NCBI GenBank assembly: GCA_009363875.1
Contig: CM018680.1
Location: 66,065,279 to 66,129,278 of the forward strand
Direction of reading: 5' to 3'
DNA: 64,000 nucleotides
From: Mikania micrantha
Lineage: Eukaryota; Streptophyta; Magnoliopsida; Asterales; Asteraceae
How positions within the stretch are numbered: the first letter of the stretch is position 1; each line of letters begins with the position of its first letter. The position numbers and the translations under genes were made by a program. Positions 46,728-59,011 of the stretch are shown here, in pieces. A model generated the notes under the pieces. That model was not told the DNA's origin. It was given only the letters and a program-made list of their open reading frames with translations, and did not search any database.

Positions 46728-47188
46728 GACCGGTGGGTGTGCCCCATGAGTGGGCGTGACTTGGGTGTGTAGGGGCGTGGCACACCGCCCCCCTTGTGGG
46801 CGTGAGTGGCCGTGATGGGGCTGGCGTGAGTGGGACAACGGGTGGGAAGTGGGATGTTACCGTTGGAAAGTGACCGTTTGAAGGGTTAAAAAAAGAAAAA
46901 AAAATTTTTACCTTTTTAACTCCACATTTCAAATTCATTCAACACAAAAAAATTCCCAATCTTCCCATTTCAAACTTATTCAATTTCTTAACAAAAAAAT
47001 AATTTCTTGGATCCCAACCGAACACCAAACCAATACTACAACCCAAACACTCCACCTAACCGAAACCTGAATACGCCACCTCCGAATTGGTTCTTTAACC
47101 CTTCTCCAATAAATCCTTTTATTGATTCAAACTGTTATCGACCCCATTTTGATTCGAGCCCACAACAAGGGTTTTACACATTCGCTTA
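46728..47188 (+). mobile_element. Harbinger-like MITE unit 1, truncated, with ORF1 N-terminal relic
   Basis: It starts GACCGGTGGG after TTA. The ORF from 47007 (MDPNRTPNQYYNPNTPPNRN...) is rich in Asn/Pro, like the N-terminus of the MYB-like second protein of plant PIF/Harbinger elements. It is cut at 47188, where sequence from about 46398 repeats. Confidence 0.6.
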
Positions 47189-48116
47189 TTACAAAAGTTT
47201 ATAAAATATATATTTTTTTATAAATCAAAATTTATTAAGAATAAGAAATATTAAATCATTATTTTTGGAATAAAAAGTTTTATATTAAACATGTTTTTTT
47301 AGAAAAGATATATAAAAAAAACTTAGAGTTGATAATAAAAGTTATATTTATGGTCTTGTATGTTTAACATATTTTTAAATTAGGTTATTAAATTTTAATA
47401 ATTACAAAAATATTACATAGATTTTTAAGAATAGTTTTCTATAAACAAATTACATATTTTTAGTATTAAATTTTTAAAAATTAATTTCTTTTAAAAATAA
47501 AGTTTTTGATCATTGTTTTATTACTTAAAGTACTTATTAGACCGGTGGGTGTGCCCCATGAGTCGGCGTGACTTGGGCGTGTAGGGGCGTGGCACACCGC
47601 CCCCCTTGTGGGCGTGAGTGGCCGTGATGGGGCTGGCGTGAGTGGGTGTGAGGCCCCGATTCCGGGCGACCCCACGTACGTTGGTCTCGTCATAACGCAT
47701 AGCTCTTAACTAAAAACTTTCATAAACATGCAGCGGAACTTAAACATCATGTCAAACATAATTAAATGTATGCATTAATACATAAACGATTGCCAAAACC
47801 ATCGGATTCTTTATCTTGATGCCGGAGCTCCATGCCTTCTCTGACCCAAGCTTAACCTGACATACATGCTAAATCAAGTCAGCTTACGCTGGTGAGTTCT
47901 AGTTTTCATAAAACATCATAACCATTTTATTAAGTTAAAACATGTTTAGCATAAAACATCCTTTCATTCTCATAATCCAAAACATTGTCACATAAACATC
48001 CTAGTCATCATCATCATACAACCACTGCTACTAAGCGTAACAGTGGGCTTATGCCGGCACAAGGCTCCATAACCTTTGATCTGATCCGCCGAAGCGTTCT
48101 GCAGATCCATACTTAC

Positions 48117-48566
48117 CCAGTAACAAGTACTGGAGCAACCATACTTACCCCATACGAATATGGGAGCAACGTCATACTTACATCATACTTACCCCGTAAC
48201 ACATACGGGAGCAACCATACTTACCCAGTAACGAGTACTGGAGCACCCATACTTACCCAGTAACAAGTACTGGAGCAACCATACTTACCCAGTAACAAGT
48301 ACTGGAGCAACCATACTTACCCCATAACGCGTATATGGGAGCAACGTCATACTTACCCCGTAACAAGTACGGGAGCAACCATACCCAGTTATAGTCGTGG
48401 TTGACTATCATTCATACATTTTCCTATAACACGTATAGGAACATCATTCCCAGTTATAGTCATGGTTGACTCTCATACCCAGTTATAGTCATGGTTGACT
48501 CTCATTCATTCCCAGCACAAATACTGGTACCTATCACGTACATATCCTATCACACGTATAGGATAT
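48117..48566. repeat. Hairpin array with covarying stems (left LTR)
   Basis: Units of about 32 bp share a CATACTTA lead and GGAGCAAC trail around a stem that varies: CCAGTA/TACTGG, CCCATA/TATGGG, CCCGTA/TACGGG. Further on come TTCCTATA/TATAGGAA and ATATCCTAT/ATAGGATAT. Loops are mostly ACAAG-like. Additional dyads TCCTAA/TTAGGA and TCCTAG/CTAGGA lie near 48720 and 48885. Confidence 0.88.
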
Positions 48567-50085
48567 CATTCTTTCATCGTATATGATATACTAGCATTAT
48601 ATCATCTTTTCCTCATAACCATGAAGGCATCATATCCTTCATGCTTACATCATAATCATCATCATAATCATCATAACAACACGGACATATCATGCTAGCA
48701 TCGTTTCATCGTATCTTTATCCTAATAACTTAGGAATCATCATAACATGTTATGCTAGCATCATGTGTCCGTATCATCATAACATCCTAGCATCATATAG
48801 ATATCATCATATCATCACATCGTACATCATGTCATCATACACATGTCATACTAGCATCATATTCATAACATTCCACTTTCATCCTAGTAACCTAGGATCT
48901 TATCATAACATTTTGTAACTATCATCATAGCTACCATCTTAATGCATGTTATCATACAATCATCATATCATATCTTCACACCTTTCATCATCATAATTCA
49001 TTTTACATGCATTCATCATACTTAACATGTTCTCATGCATGCTTCATTTCATATTAAACATTCATTCATCATAACATATAAACGTGCATACATGGTCATG
49101 GCATATTATTATCCACTTATCATCATCTTTAAACACATAACATCATGAACATAACATTAAGCATGTATGCCAGCCCAAAACATTAAACATAAAAATAGGG
49201 CGTCTAGAACTCACCTGATGTCCCACGGTCGCGAGATCACTCACAACTTGTGCTAATGATCTATCTCTGCATTGGTTTACGTTTAATATGTTATTTACAT
49301 ATTAACTTCCTGATTAAATCTTTCTGAACGTCCAATGTCAAAACATTGCCTTGATAGTCGTCAAATAGTTAATGTTGTTGATTATCATGCTAAAACATGT
49401 TCCTAGACAGATTAATGGCTTAGAACTGATCAATCCTTGTTATTGATTTCCCAGATATCATGAAATATCACAACGTAGCATTAGAATAGGTTTAATAACC
49501 ATATTTAACATACTGATCTGTCTGTTATCATAAACATCAGATAATCCTTTCAACGAGTATGTTAATGATTGTGATTAGTTTGAAACACTTGGAATTAACC
49601 TTGTGTGTCCAAATATTAATCAAACTAATCCCCTACTTTATCATAATCAAATGGTTTAAACCACTATAACCATTGTTATGATTCCATGCAAACCGGGCAT
49701 TACAACGGCTCAAAACAAGGATTTTCCGGTTAACAGTTCGAGTTCTTCACTTAAAATCAATCCTAGCCATCATCTAGGCAATAATCAACAACCCTAACTA
49801 TATCACTACGTTCAAAAACAAGATTTAATCAATCAAAATCAATCTAGAAGGTTAAAGTGAACCATTACCTAATCCGACGGAGTTCTGCGGGTAAAAAGAC
49901 GATCCGGGCTTGCAGAAACGTTCCCTGGTTCGATCTAAACCTTGAGAAGCCTTAAAATTTGAAGATTTGATGATTTGGAAGTGGGTTTTTCATGTTTGGT
50001 GGCTGGAAACGTCGAAGGGAAGCAAGAAATAAACATTCTGGATGAAAAACTGACTTTTTAAGCCACTTTTGCGACTTTTTGGTCT

Positions 50086-50135
50086 TAGGCGCATCGCCTG
50101 ACTCGGGACGCCGAGTTGGGGCGTACCGCGCGGGT
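50086..50135. promoter_or_regulatory. GC-rich palindromes upstream of the LTR TATA-like box
   Basis: AGGCG-CAT-CGCCT, ACTCGG-GACG-CCGAGT and GCG-TAC-CGC follow each other within 50 bp. On the minus strand they lie just upstream of CTTAAAAAG (about 50055-50063). Confidence 0.7.
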
Positions 50136-50542
50136 CCATGGCGGCCAGATTTTTGTCTTTTCTTCGTTTCGCGATTCCGGGAGCATACGAACTCCGTTTT
50201 GCGCACGGTTTTCGCCTACGTTCACGATTTTTCGAGCTCTTTCCAATGGTTATAATCTCAAGACTTAAAGAGTTCAAAATATTTGACCTCTAATCTATTG
50301 CTATATTCAATTCAGTGTATCTTGAAATCGGAGCCTCGTTTCACGATTTCGCTTACACTCGTTCTCTTCATTTTCGAGTTGTGATTCTATCCTGAGAATT
50401 TTGAATTGTCACACATATCACAGTGGATTTCAAGCACGATCAAACATGCTACATTTTCTTTGATAATGCAATTCTTCGAACATCAAGAGTTACCGAAAAC
50501 TCGCACGTTTATTTTTAGATTGCTAAATTTTCGGGTGTTACA

Positions 50543-50560
50543 AATCTACCCTCCTTATAA
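50543..50560 (-). other. Polypurine tract
   Basis: The minus strand reads TTATAAGGAGGGTAGATT directly before the LTR start TGTAACACCC. Confidence 0.8.
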
Positions 50561-50744
50561 TAGGTTTCGTCCTCGAAACCTGTCACGTCTTAAACGAATG
50601 TGGGTAGAGTCATTTCATCTCGTTTTCCAAGCTCTTGACTTGTCCAAAGACACGTCCAAAACTCACATTCTCTTCTTTCAATCCTTCCTATTACGCCTGA
50701 TTGAGTTCGTCCAGAAAGTCTGGCGTGAAGCATAAGCTATGTTG

Positions 50745-52269
50745 TTATGCACCAGCATATACAACAAGATCATCATTTCCATCTGGCAGTGCTAAGACAG
50801 GAGCTTGGGTAAGTTTCTCCTTTAGCACTGTGAACGCTTGTTCTTGGTTCGGGCCCCATTCGTACTTTACATCTTTCTTCGTGAGCTTCGTCAGTGGTGT
50901 TGCTATCTTGGAGAAGTCTTGAATAAATCTCCGATAGTAACCGGCCAAACCAAGAAAACAACGTACTTCCGTAGGTGACTTCGGACGCTCCATTTCGTAA
51001 ATGTTTCAACTTTAGCTGAATCTACCATAATGCCTTCTAGGTTCACCACATGACCCAGAAATTGTACCTCTCGTACAAAAAGCGCATTTGGAGAATTTAG
51101 CATAAAGTTTCTTTTTCCTCAGGATCTCCAATACCTCACGTACGTGGCAAGCATGGTCTCCCTTATTCTTTGAATAAATCAAAATATCATCAATAAACAC
51201 TATCACCGATCGGTCCAGCATCGGTTGACATACCATGTTCATCAATTTCATAAATGTTGTAGGAGCATTCGTCAATTCAAATGACATAACGAGAAACTCG
51301 TAATGTCCATAACGTGTTCAGGAAGCAGTCTTTGGAATATCCTGCTCTTGAACTTTCAACTGATGGTAACCGGATCGGAGATCTATCTTTGAGAACCAGC
51401 TTGCACCTTGCAATTGATCGAACAAATCATCAATTCTAGGTAGAGGATACCTGTTCTTTACGGTCAACCTTTTCAGTTCCCTATAGTCAATGCACATTCA
51501 CATGTTACCATCTTTCCTCTTTACAAACAACACCGGGGCTCCCCAAGGAGAGACACTCGGTCGTATAAAACCTTCATCAAGGAATTCTTGTAGCTGGGCC
51601 ATCATTTCCTTCGTTTTGGTGGGAGCTAAACGGTAAGGTGTTTTGGCAACAGGTTGTGCCCCCGACACTAAGTCGATTTGGAACTTAGTTTCCCGTTCCG
51701 GTGGTAATCCAGGCAATTCCTCAAGGAATACATCAAGGAAATTACGCACCACGGGTACATCATCAATCGTCATCATATCCGTACGTTCCTCAATCACTTA
51801 GGCCAAGTAGGCTACACACCCTCACCTCATCATAACATCAGCCTTGATCATCGAAATGATCTTCGGCGCGTACATCGCTTTATCACCATAAATCATTACG
51901 GAGCTCCCATCCATCGCACATAAACATATCATTTTTCGTCGACATACAAGGTCAGCCTCATATTTGGCTAACCAATCCATACCCAAGACTACATCGAACC
52001 CTCTCAAGGTTATAAGAAACAATCGTACTGGGAACTTATGACCCTCTATATCAACGTAACAATCATTTATAGACTCAGTCACCCTGGTCATCTTACCAAT
52101 CGCCGTCTCTACATCAAATACCCAATATATCTCCTTAACCTTCCCAGATAACCCATCTTAGAAAGTAGAAGATACAAAACTCATACTAGCACCAAAATCA
52201 AACAATACAGAGGCATGAATACTGTTGATAGAAAAGGTACCTGTAATCACGTCCGACTCCTCAACAGCA
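50745..52269 (-). pseudogene. Protease-RT-RNase H remnant of the integrase-less gypsy element
   Basis: The protease region near 52200 reads LFDFGASMSF, so the catalytic DTG/DSG motif is altered to DFG; a stop follows after VSSTF. GFDVVLGMDWL and the FxEELPGLPPERE linker come next. RT has KKxDG-type, YRELKRLTVKNRYPLPR and FIDDILIYS motifs, broken by TGA codons at about 51502 and 51317. Frameshifts lie near 51085 and 51000. RNase H begins at DDLVVY, then an internal deletion joins it to IAYASRQ-like residues in another frame, after which the non-coding 3' region follows. Integrase is wholly absent. The element cannot supply its own enzymes. Confidence 0.9.
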
Positions 52270-53463
52270 TCATCCTTTGTGCTTCTCCTTTCCTTTCTCC
52301 TCTTTCTTACCCGAGCCCGAAGCATCGGCCCGGGATTGCTTGCAATCCTTGGACATGTGTCCTAGCCCATTGCAGTTAAAGCATCGAGTAACATTCGGGC
52401 AACTGTTAGAAAAATGTCCCGTTTTTCCGCACCTGAAGCATAAATTAGTGCCTAGCAGGCACTGTCCCGTGTGGTTTTTCCCACACTTGTTGCATCGGCT
52501 CATCTCCTCTCGATTCACTTTCTTGCTTGAGAACTTTTGTTGGTCTATTCGACCCCTCTTAGTCCCGGAGGATTCTTTCATATTTGTTTCCTCTTTCAGT
52601 GGCTCATCAGACATCACATCATCCCATACAATACCGCTGAGTTCCACCGTGGAGTCGAAGGTCTTTGAGGCGTTCGCTTTGACATGAATCCTAACCTTTG
52701 GAGGCAAACCCTCCATGTACATCTTCACCCTGCGTTCCTCAGTAGACACTAGATGAGGAACGAGCCTTGCCATTTCATTAAATCTTGAAGTGTACTGCCT
52801 GTGGTTTAGACTTCCCGCTTTCAGCACCAGAAACTCTCTTTCAACTTTATCCAGCTCGTTCTTGGGACAGAACTGTTTGGTGACCAGCTCTTTCAGATCC
52901 TCCCAAGTCATCTTCTCCATATCAGCTGCAGCCTTGGACTGCTTAATAGTGTTCCACCAATGTAGAGCTTCCTCAGTAAATGAATGGGCTGCAAACTTGA
53001 CAGCTTGATCAACTCGGCATTCACTGATGGAGATAACAGCCTCCATCGCAGATATCCAGTGACAGGTGACCACAGCATCCTTCTTACCATCGAACGTCGG
53101 TGGATTGCATCCTTTGAAGGCCTTGTAGTCACAACCCTTCAGCTTCCCTGTCATAGTATCACCACTTTTAGTCCCGGTGATCACAACTTCATCTTCTTTG
53201 GTGCTTTCCTTGGCTTCTTCAGACTTGTCTTTTAAAGTATCCTTCAGTATTTTTGTAATCAAAGCTGGTAGTTTCTCATCCAAAACTTTGGAGACCTCAT
53301 CAGAAATAGCCTTTACCACAATCGGCTCTAGCGTGAACTCTTCTTCGTCTTCCGGTGGCTCACTGTGCTCGCTTTCTCCTTCGTTGACCGGTTCTTCATT
53401 CTCGATACATGGTTCTTCAGGTTCCTGTGGTTGCTTATGTGGTCTACCCTTTTGTCCAGCCAT
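52270..53463 (-). CDS. Gypsy gag protein (397 aa), intact
   Basis: It starts MAGQKGRPHKQPQEPEEPC with an acidic N-terminus. The retrotransposon gag core follows (ALHWWNTIKQSK, TKQFCPKNELDKVEREF, GLPPKVRIHV). Three knuckle-like motifs lie near the C-terminus: CNKCGKNHTGQC (shortened), CFRCGKTGHFSNSC and CFNCNGLGHMSKDC. The length is normal for plant gypsy gag. The end is Lys-rich (GSGKKEEKGKEKHKG) and a stop closes the frame before the protease, which normally continues in frame in related elements. As the only intact ORF in this element, it could still form particles for its own RNA; that is inference. Confidence 0.9.
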   Translation of the reverse strand: MAGQKGRPHKQPQEPEEPCIENEEPVNEGESEHSEPPEDEEEFTLEPIVVKAISDEVSKVLDEKLPALITKILKDTLKDKSEEAKESTKEDEVVITGTKSGDTMTGKLKGCDYKAFKGCNPPTFDGKKDAVVTCHWISAMEAVISISECRVDQAVKFAAHSFTEEALHWWNTIKQSKAAADMEKMTWEDLKELVTKQFCPKNELDKVEREFLVLKAGSLNHRQYTSRFNEMARLVPHLVSTEERRVKMYMEGLPPKVRIHVKANASKTFDSTVELSGIVWDDVMSDEPLKEETNMKESSGTKRGRIDQQKFSSKKVNREEMSRCNKCGKNHTGQCLLGTNLCFRCGKTGHFSNSCPNVTRCFNCNGLGHMSKDCKQSRADASGSGKKEEKGKEKHKG

Positions 53464-53779
53464 CTAGCTATCTACAAGATGCAACAATTGATGAGTCAGT
53501 ATAGAAATCAGTTTAGCACGAAATAAGCTTTGTAAATCGTTAATGATGTTGATCAGGTGTTATTAACCATTTACCCAACTCATAGGCTCTAAACGTTTCC
53601 CATCTCATCTCCTCAACGTGCATGACACTAACTATCTTTCTAACCTTGCACCTACATCTTAACTCATACATAACATTCAGCTCGTGGCATCCGTTCATCC
53701 GTGGTTGGCAATCCGCATCACTTAATCCCATTTTCAGTTTAAGTCTTGGCATTTGGGACGCCAAGATCTCTCAAACTAT

Positions 53780-53792
53780 GGCTCTGATACCA
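53780..53792 (-). other. Primer binding site (initiator tRNA-Met type)
   Basis: The minus strand reads TGGTATCAGAGCC, three bases after the LTR end GGGGCCTCACA. Confidence 0.9.
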
Positions 53793-53795
53793 ACT

Positions 53796-56678
53796 TGTGA
53801 GGCCCCGATTCCGGGCGACCCCACGTACGTTGGTCTCGTCATAACGCATAGCTCTTAACTAAAAACTTTCATAAACATGCAGCGGAACTTAAACATCATG
53901 TCAAACATAATTAAATGTATGCATTAATACATAAACGATTGCCAAAACCATCGGATTCTTTATCTTGATGCCGGAGCTCCATGCCTTCTCTGAACCAAGC
54001 TTAACCTGACATACATGCTAAATCAAGTCAGCTTACGCTGGTGAGTTCTAGTTTTCATAAAACATCATAACCATTTTATTAAGTTAAAACATGTTTAGCA
54101 TAAAACATCCTTTCATTCTCATAATCCAAAACATTGTCACATAAACATCCTAGTCATCATCATCATACAACCACTGCTACTAAGCGTAACAGTGGGCTTA
54201 TGCCGGCACAAGGCTCCATAACCTTTGATCTGATCCGCCGAAGCGTTCTGCAGATCCATACTTACCCAGTAACAAGTACTGGAGCAACCATACTTACCCC
54301 ATACGAATATGGGAGCAACGTCATACTTACATCATACTTACCCCGTAAGACATACGGGAGCAACCATACTTACCCAGTAACGAGTACTGGAGCACCCATA
54401 CTTACCCAGTAACAAGTACTGGAGCAACCATACTTACCCAGTAACAAGTACTGGAGCAACCATACTTACCCCATAACGCGTATATGGGAGCAACGTCATA
54501 CTTACCCCGTAACAAGTACGGGAGCAACCATACCCAGTTATAGTCGTGGTTGACTATCATTCATACATTTTCCTATAACACGTATAGGAACATCATTCCC
54601 AGTTATAGTCATGGTTGACTCTCATACCCAGTTATAGTCATGGTTGACTCTCATTCATTCCCAGCACAAATACTGGTACCTATCACGTACATATCCTATC
54701 ACACGTATAGGATATCATTCTTTCATCGTATATGATATACTAGCATTATATCATCTTTTCCTCATAACCATGAAGGCATCATATCCTTCATGCTTACATC
54801 ATAATCATCATAACAACACGGACATATCATGCTAGCATCGTTTCATCGTATCTTTATCCTAATAACTTAGGAATCATCATAACATGTTATGCTAGCATCA
54901 TGTGTCCGTATCATCATAACATCCTAGCATCATATAGATATCATCATATCATCACATCGTACATCATGTCATCATACACATGTCATACTAGCATCATATT
55001 CATAACATTCCACTTTCATCCTAGTAACCTAGGATCTTATCATAACATTTTGTAACTATCATCATAGCTACCATCTTAATGCATGTTATCATACAATCAT
55101 CATATCATATCTTCACACCTTTCATCATCATAATTCATTTTACATGCATTCATCATACTTAACATGTTCTCATGCATGCTTCATTTCATATTAAACATTC
55201 ATTCATCATAACATATAAACGTGCATACATGGTCATGGCATATTATTATCCACTTATCATCATCTTTAAACACATAACATCATGAACATAACATTAAGCA
55301 TGTATGCCAGCCCAAAACATTAAACATAAAAATAGGGCGTCTAGAACTCACCTGATGTCCACGGTCGCGAGATCACTCACAACTTGTGCTAATGATCTAT
55401 CTCTGCATTGGTTTACGTTTAATATGTTATTTACATATTAACTTCCTGATTAAATCTTTCTGAACGTCCAATGTCAAAACATTGCCTTGATAGTCGTCAA
55501 ATAGTTAATGTTGTTGATTATCATGCTAAAACATGTTCCTAGACAGATTAATGGCTTAGAACTGATCAATCCTTGTTATTGATTTCCCAGATATCATGAA
55601 ATATCACAACGTAGCATTAGAATAGGTTTAATAACCATATTTAACATACTGATCTGTCTGTTATCATAAACATCAGATAATCCTTTCAATGAGTATGTTA
55701 ATGATTGTGATTAGTTTGAAACACTTGGAATTAACCTTGTGTGTCCAAATATTAATCAAACTAATCCCCTACTTTATCATAATCAAATGGTTTAAACCAC
55801 TATAACCATTGTTATGATTCCATGCAAACCGGGCATTACAACGGCTCAAAACAAGGATTTTCCGGTTAACAGTTCGAGTTCTTCACTTAAAATCAATCCT
55901 AGCCATCATCTAGGCAATAATCAACAACCCTAACTATATCACTACGTTCAAAAACAAGATTTAATCAATCAAAATCAATCTAGAAGGTTAAAGTGAACCA
56001 TTACCTAATCCGACGGAGTTCTGCGGGTAAAAAGACGATCCGGGCTTGCAGAAACGTTCCCTGGTTCGATCTAAACCTTGAGAAGCCTTAAAATTTGAAG
56101 ATTTGATGATTTGGAAGTGGGTTTTTCATGTTTGGTGGCTGGAAACGTCGAAGGGAAGCAAGAAATAAACATTCTGGATGAAAAACTGACTTTTTAAGCC
56201 ACTTTTGCGACTTTTTGGTCTTAGGCGCATCGCCTGACTCGGGACGCCGAGTTGGGGCGTATCGCGCGGGTCCATGGCGGCCAGATTTTTGTCTTTTCTT
56301 CGTTTCGCGATTCCGGGAGCATACGAACTCCGTTTTGCGCACGGTTTTCGCCTACGTTCACGATTTTTCGAGCTCTTTCCAATGGTTATAATCTCAAGAC
56401 TTAAAGAGTTCAAAATATTTGACCTCTAATCTATTGCTATATTCAATTCAGTGTATCTTGAAATCGGAGCCTCGTTTCACGATTTCGCTTACACTCGTTC
56501 TCTTCATTTTCGAGTTGTGATTCTATCCTGAGAATTTTGAATTGTCACACATATCACAGTGGATTTCAAGCACGATCAAACATGCTACATTTTCTTTGAT
56601 AATGCAATTCTTCGAACATCAAGAGTTACCGAAAACTCGCACGTTTATTTTTAGATTGCTAAATTTTCGGGTGTTACA
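53796..56678 (-). mobile_element. 5' LTR (right copy) of the integrase-less gypsy element
   Basis: Near-identical to 47647-50542, including the hairpin array (54266-54714) and the GC-rich palindromes (about 56222-56271). The substitution near 54346 falls in a hairpin loop and leaves the CCCGTA/TACGGG stem intact. Confidence 0.95.
54266..54714. repeat. Hairpin array with covarying stems (right LTR)
   Basis: Second copy of the array at 48117-48566, same order of stems. Confidence 0.88.
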
Positions 56679-57805
56679 GTGGGGCAACGGGTGGGAAGTG
56701 GGATGTTACCGTTGGAAAGTGACCGTTTAAAGGGTTAAAAAAAGAAATTTTTTTTTACCTATTTAACTCCACATTTCAAATTCATTCAACACAAAAAAAT
56801 TCACAATCTTCCCATTTCAAACTTATTCAATTTCTTAACAAAAAAAATACTTTCCATGGATCCAACCAAACACCAAACTAAAACTACAACCCAAACACAC
56901 TCCAACTAACCGAAACCCGAATACGCCACCTCCGAATTGATTCTTTAACATTTCTCCAATGAATCCTTTTATTGATTTAAACTGTTATCGACCCCATTTT
57001 GATTCAAGCCCACAACAAGGGTTTTACACATTCGCTTATTATGGTTCGAGTCAACAACCGCACGGGTTTGGTCAACTATCTCAGGGTTTTCATTTATAAT
57101 TTTATGTAATTTTTTTAATTTAACATTAATTATATCTCATTTTAATTTAAAAAGGAATCATGACGTGGAGTGAGTAGTTGTGGTGAGTGCCTACGTGACG
57201 CCTACGTGGCGCATATCTTACTATTATAATAAACAAAGATGTTCATTTGTCACTTGTCACATTTTAACACAATATTGCCACTTGTCAAATTTTTATGTTT
57301 TCATTTAATTCTCACCTTTATTCAATAATTATATTATCCCTTCTCTTAAATCAATATATTAATAATAACTAATGATATTATTTATCTCTTACAAATTAAA
57401 AAATAGTTTTCAATAAGTTGAAAATTAAATCATTTTATTAAAAAAACATACTTTACAAAAGTTTATAAAATATATATTTTTTTATAAATCAAAATTTATT
57501 AAAAATAAGAAATATTAAATCATTATTTTTGGAAAAAAAAAGTTTTATATTAAACATGTTTTTTTAGAAAAGATATATAAAACAAAACTTAGAGTTGATA
57601 ATAAAAGTTATATTTATGGTCTTGTATGTTTAACATATTTTTAAATTAGGTTATTAAATTTTAATAATTACAAAAATATTACATAGATTTTTAAGAATAG
57701 TTTTTTATAAACAAATTACATATTTTTAGTATTAAATTTTTAAAAATTAATTTCTTTTAAAAATAAAGTTTTTGATCATTGTTTTATTACTTAAAGTACT
57801 TATTA

Positions 57806-58483
57806 GACCGGTGGGTGTGCCCCATGAGTGGGCGTGACTTTGGCGTGTAGGGGCGTGGCACACCGCCCCCTTTGTGGGCGTGAGTGGCCGTGATGGGGCT
57901 GGCGTGAGTGGGGCAACGGGTGGGAAGTGGGATGTTACCGTTGGAAAGTGACCGTTTGAAGGGTTAAAAAAAGAAAATTTTTTTTTACCTATTTAACTCC
58001 ACATTTCAAATTCATTCAACACAAAAAAAATTCTCACTCTTCCCATTTCAAACTTATTCAATTTCTTAACAAAAAAAATATTTTCCATAGATCCCAACCA
58101 AACACAAAACCAATACTACAACCCAAACGCTCCACCTAACCGAAACCCGAATACGCCACCTCTGAATTGGTTCTTTAACCCTTCTCCAATGACACCTTTT
58201 ATTGATTCAAACTGTTATCGACCCCATTTTGATTCGAGCCCACAACAAGGGTTTTACACATTCGCTTATTATGGTTCGAGTCAACAACCGCACGGATTTT
58301 GTCAACTATCTTAGGGTTTTCCTTTATAATTTTATGTAATTTTTTTAATTTAACATTAATTATATCTCATTTTAATTTAAAAAGGAATGATGACGTGGAG
58401 TGAGTGGATAAAGGGACATTTCCACCAAAATGGTGGAGTAGGTGGTTGTGGTGAGTGCCTACGTGACGCCTTCGTGGCGCATA
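57806..58483 (+). mobile_element. Harbinger-like MITE unit 3, 3' end replaced by the next unit
   Basis: It starts GACCGGTGGGTGTGCCCC after TTA. The ORF1 relic (about 58087-58320) is broken. It is cut at GTGGCGCATA by the next unit start. Confidence 0.65.
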
Positions 58484-59011
58484 TCTTACTATTATAATAA
58501 ACAAAGATGTTCATTTGGCACTTGTCACATTTTAACACAATATTGCCACTTGTCAAATTTTTATGCTTTCATTTAATTATCTCCTTTATTCAATAATTAT
58601 ATTATCCCTTCTGTTAAATCAATATATTAATAATAGCTAATGATATTATTTATCTCTTACAAATTAAAAAATAGTTTTCTATAAGTTGAAAATTAAATCA
58701 TTTTATTAAAAATAAGAAATATTAAATCATTATTTTTGGAAAAAAAAGTTTTATATTAAACATGTACTTTTAGAAAAGATATATAAAACAAAACTTAGAG
58801 TTGATAATAAAAGTTATATTTATGGTCTTGTATGTTTAACATATTTTTAAATTAGGTTATTAAATTTTAATATTTACAAAAATATTACATAGATTTTTAA
58901 GAATAGTTTTTTATAAACAAATTACATATTTTTAGTATTAAATTTTTAAAAATTAATTTCTTTTAAAAATAAAGTTTTTGATCATTGTTTTATTACTTAA
59001 AGTACTTATTA

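Larger units (their letters stand above)
47647..50542 (-). mobile_element. 3' LTR (left copy) of the integrase-less gypsy element
   Basis: On the plus strand TGTGAGGCCCCG...CGGGTGTTACA. It differs from the right copy by a few substitutions that I saw (near 47839, 48197, 49555, 50127), a 12-bp ATC-repeat indel near 48655 and a 1-bp indel near 49222. It includes a hairpin array and, near 50086-50135, GC-rich palindromes beside a TTAAAAAG TATA-like word. Confidence 0.95.
47647..56678 (-). mobile_element. Complete but integrase-less gypsy retrotransposon with near-identical LTRs
   Basis: It is 9,032 bp, flanked by GTGGG at 47642-47646 and 56679-56683. LTRs are 47647-50542 (2,896 bp) and 53796-56678 (2,883 bp). 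The PBS is at 53780-53792 and the polypurine tract at 50543-50560. Between them gag is intact, pol is broken by stops and frameshifts, and RNase H is truncated; no integrase or chromodomain is present. The internal region is only 3.25 kb. Confidence 0.95.
47540..57215 (+). mobile_element. Harbinger-like MITE unit 2, split by the gypsy element
   Basis: 47540-47646 and 56679-57215 rejoin across the 9.0-kb insertion. The ORF1 relic near 56858-57100 is frameshifted but recognisable. Confidence 0.65.

Noticed and set aside
47985..48263. ORF rich in Thr/Tyr/Pro repeated at 54134
   Set aside because: It is produced by the 32-bp hairpin units in both LTRs.
48117..48566. CRISPR-like array of short repeats
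   Set aside because: Units are degenerate with no unique spacers, duplicated in both LTRs of a plant retrotransposon; it is a hairpin array.
49952..50277. Two overlapping minus-strand ORFs repeated at 56088-56413
   Set aside because: They lie in U3 of the LTR pair, overlap in different frames and have no domain; the duplication is just the second LTR.
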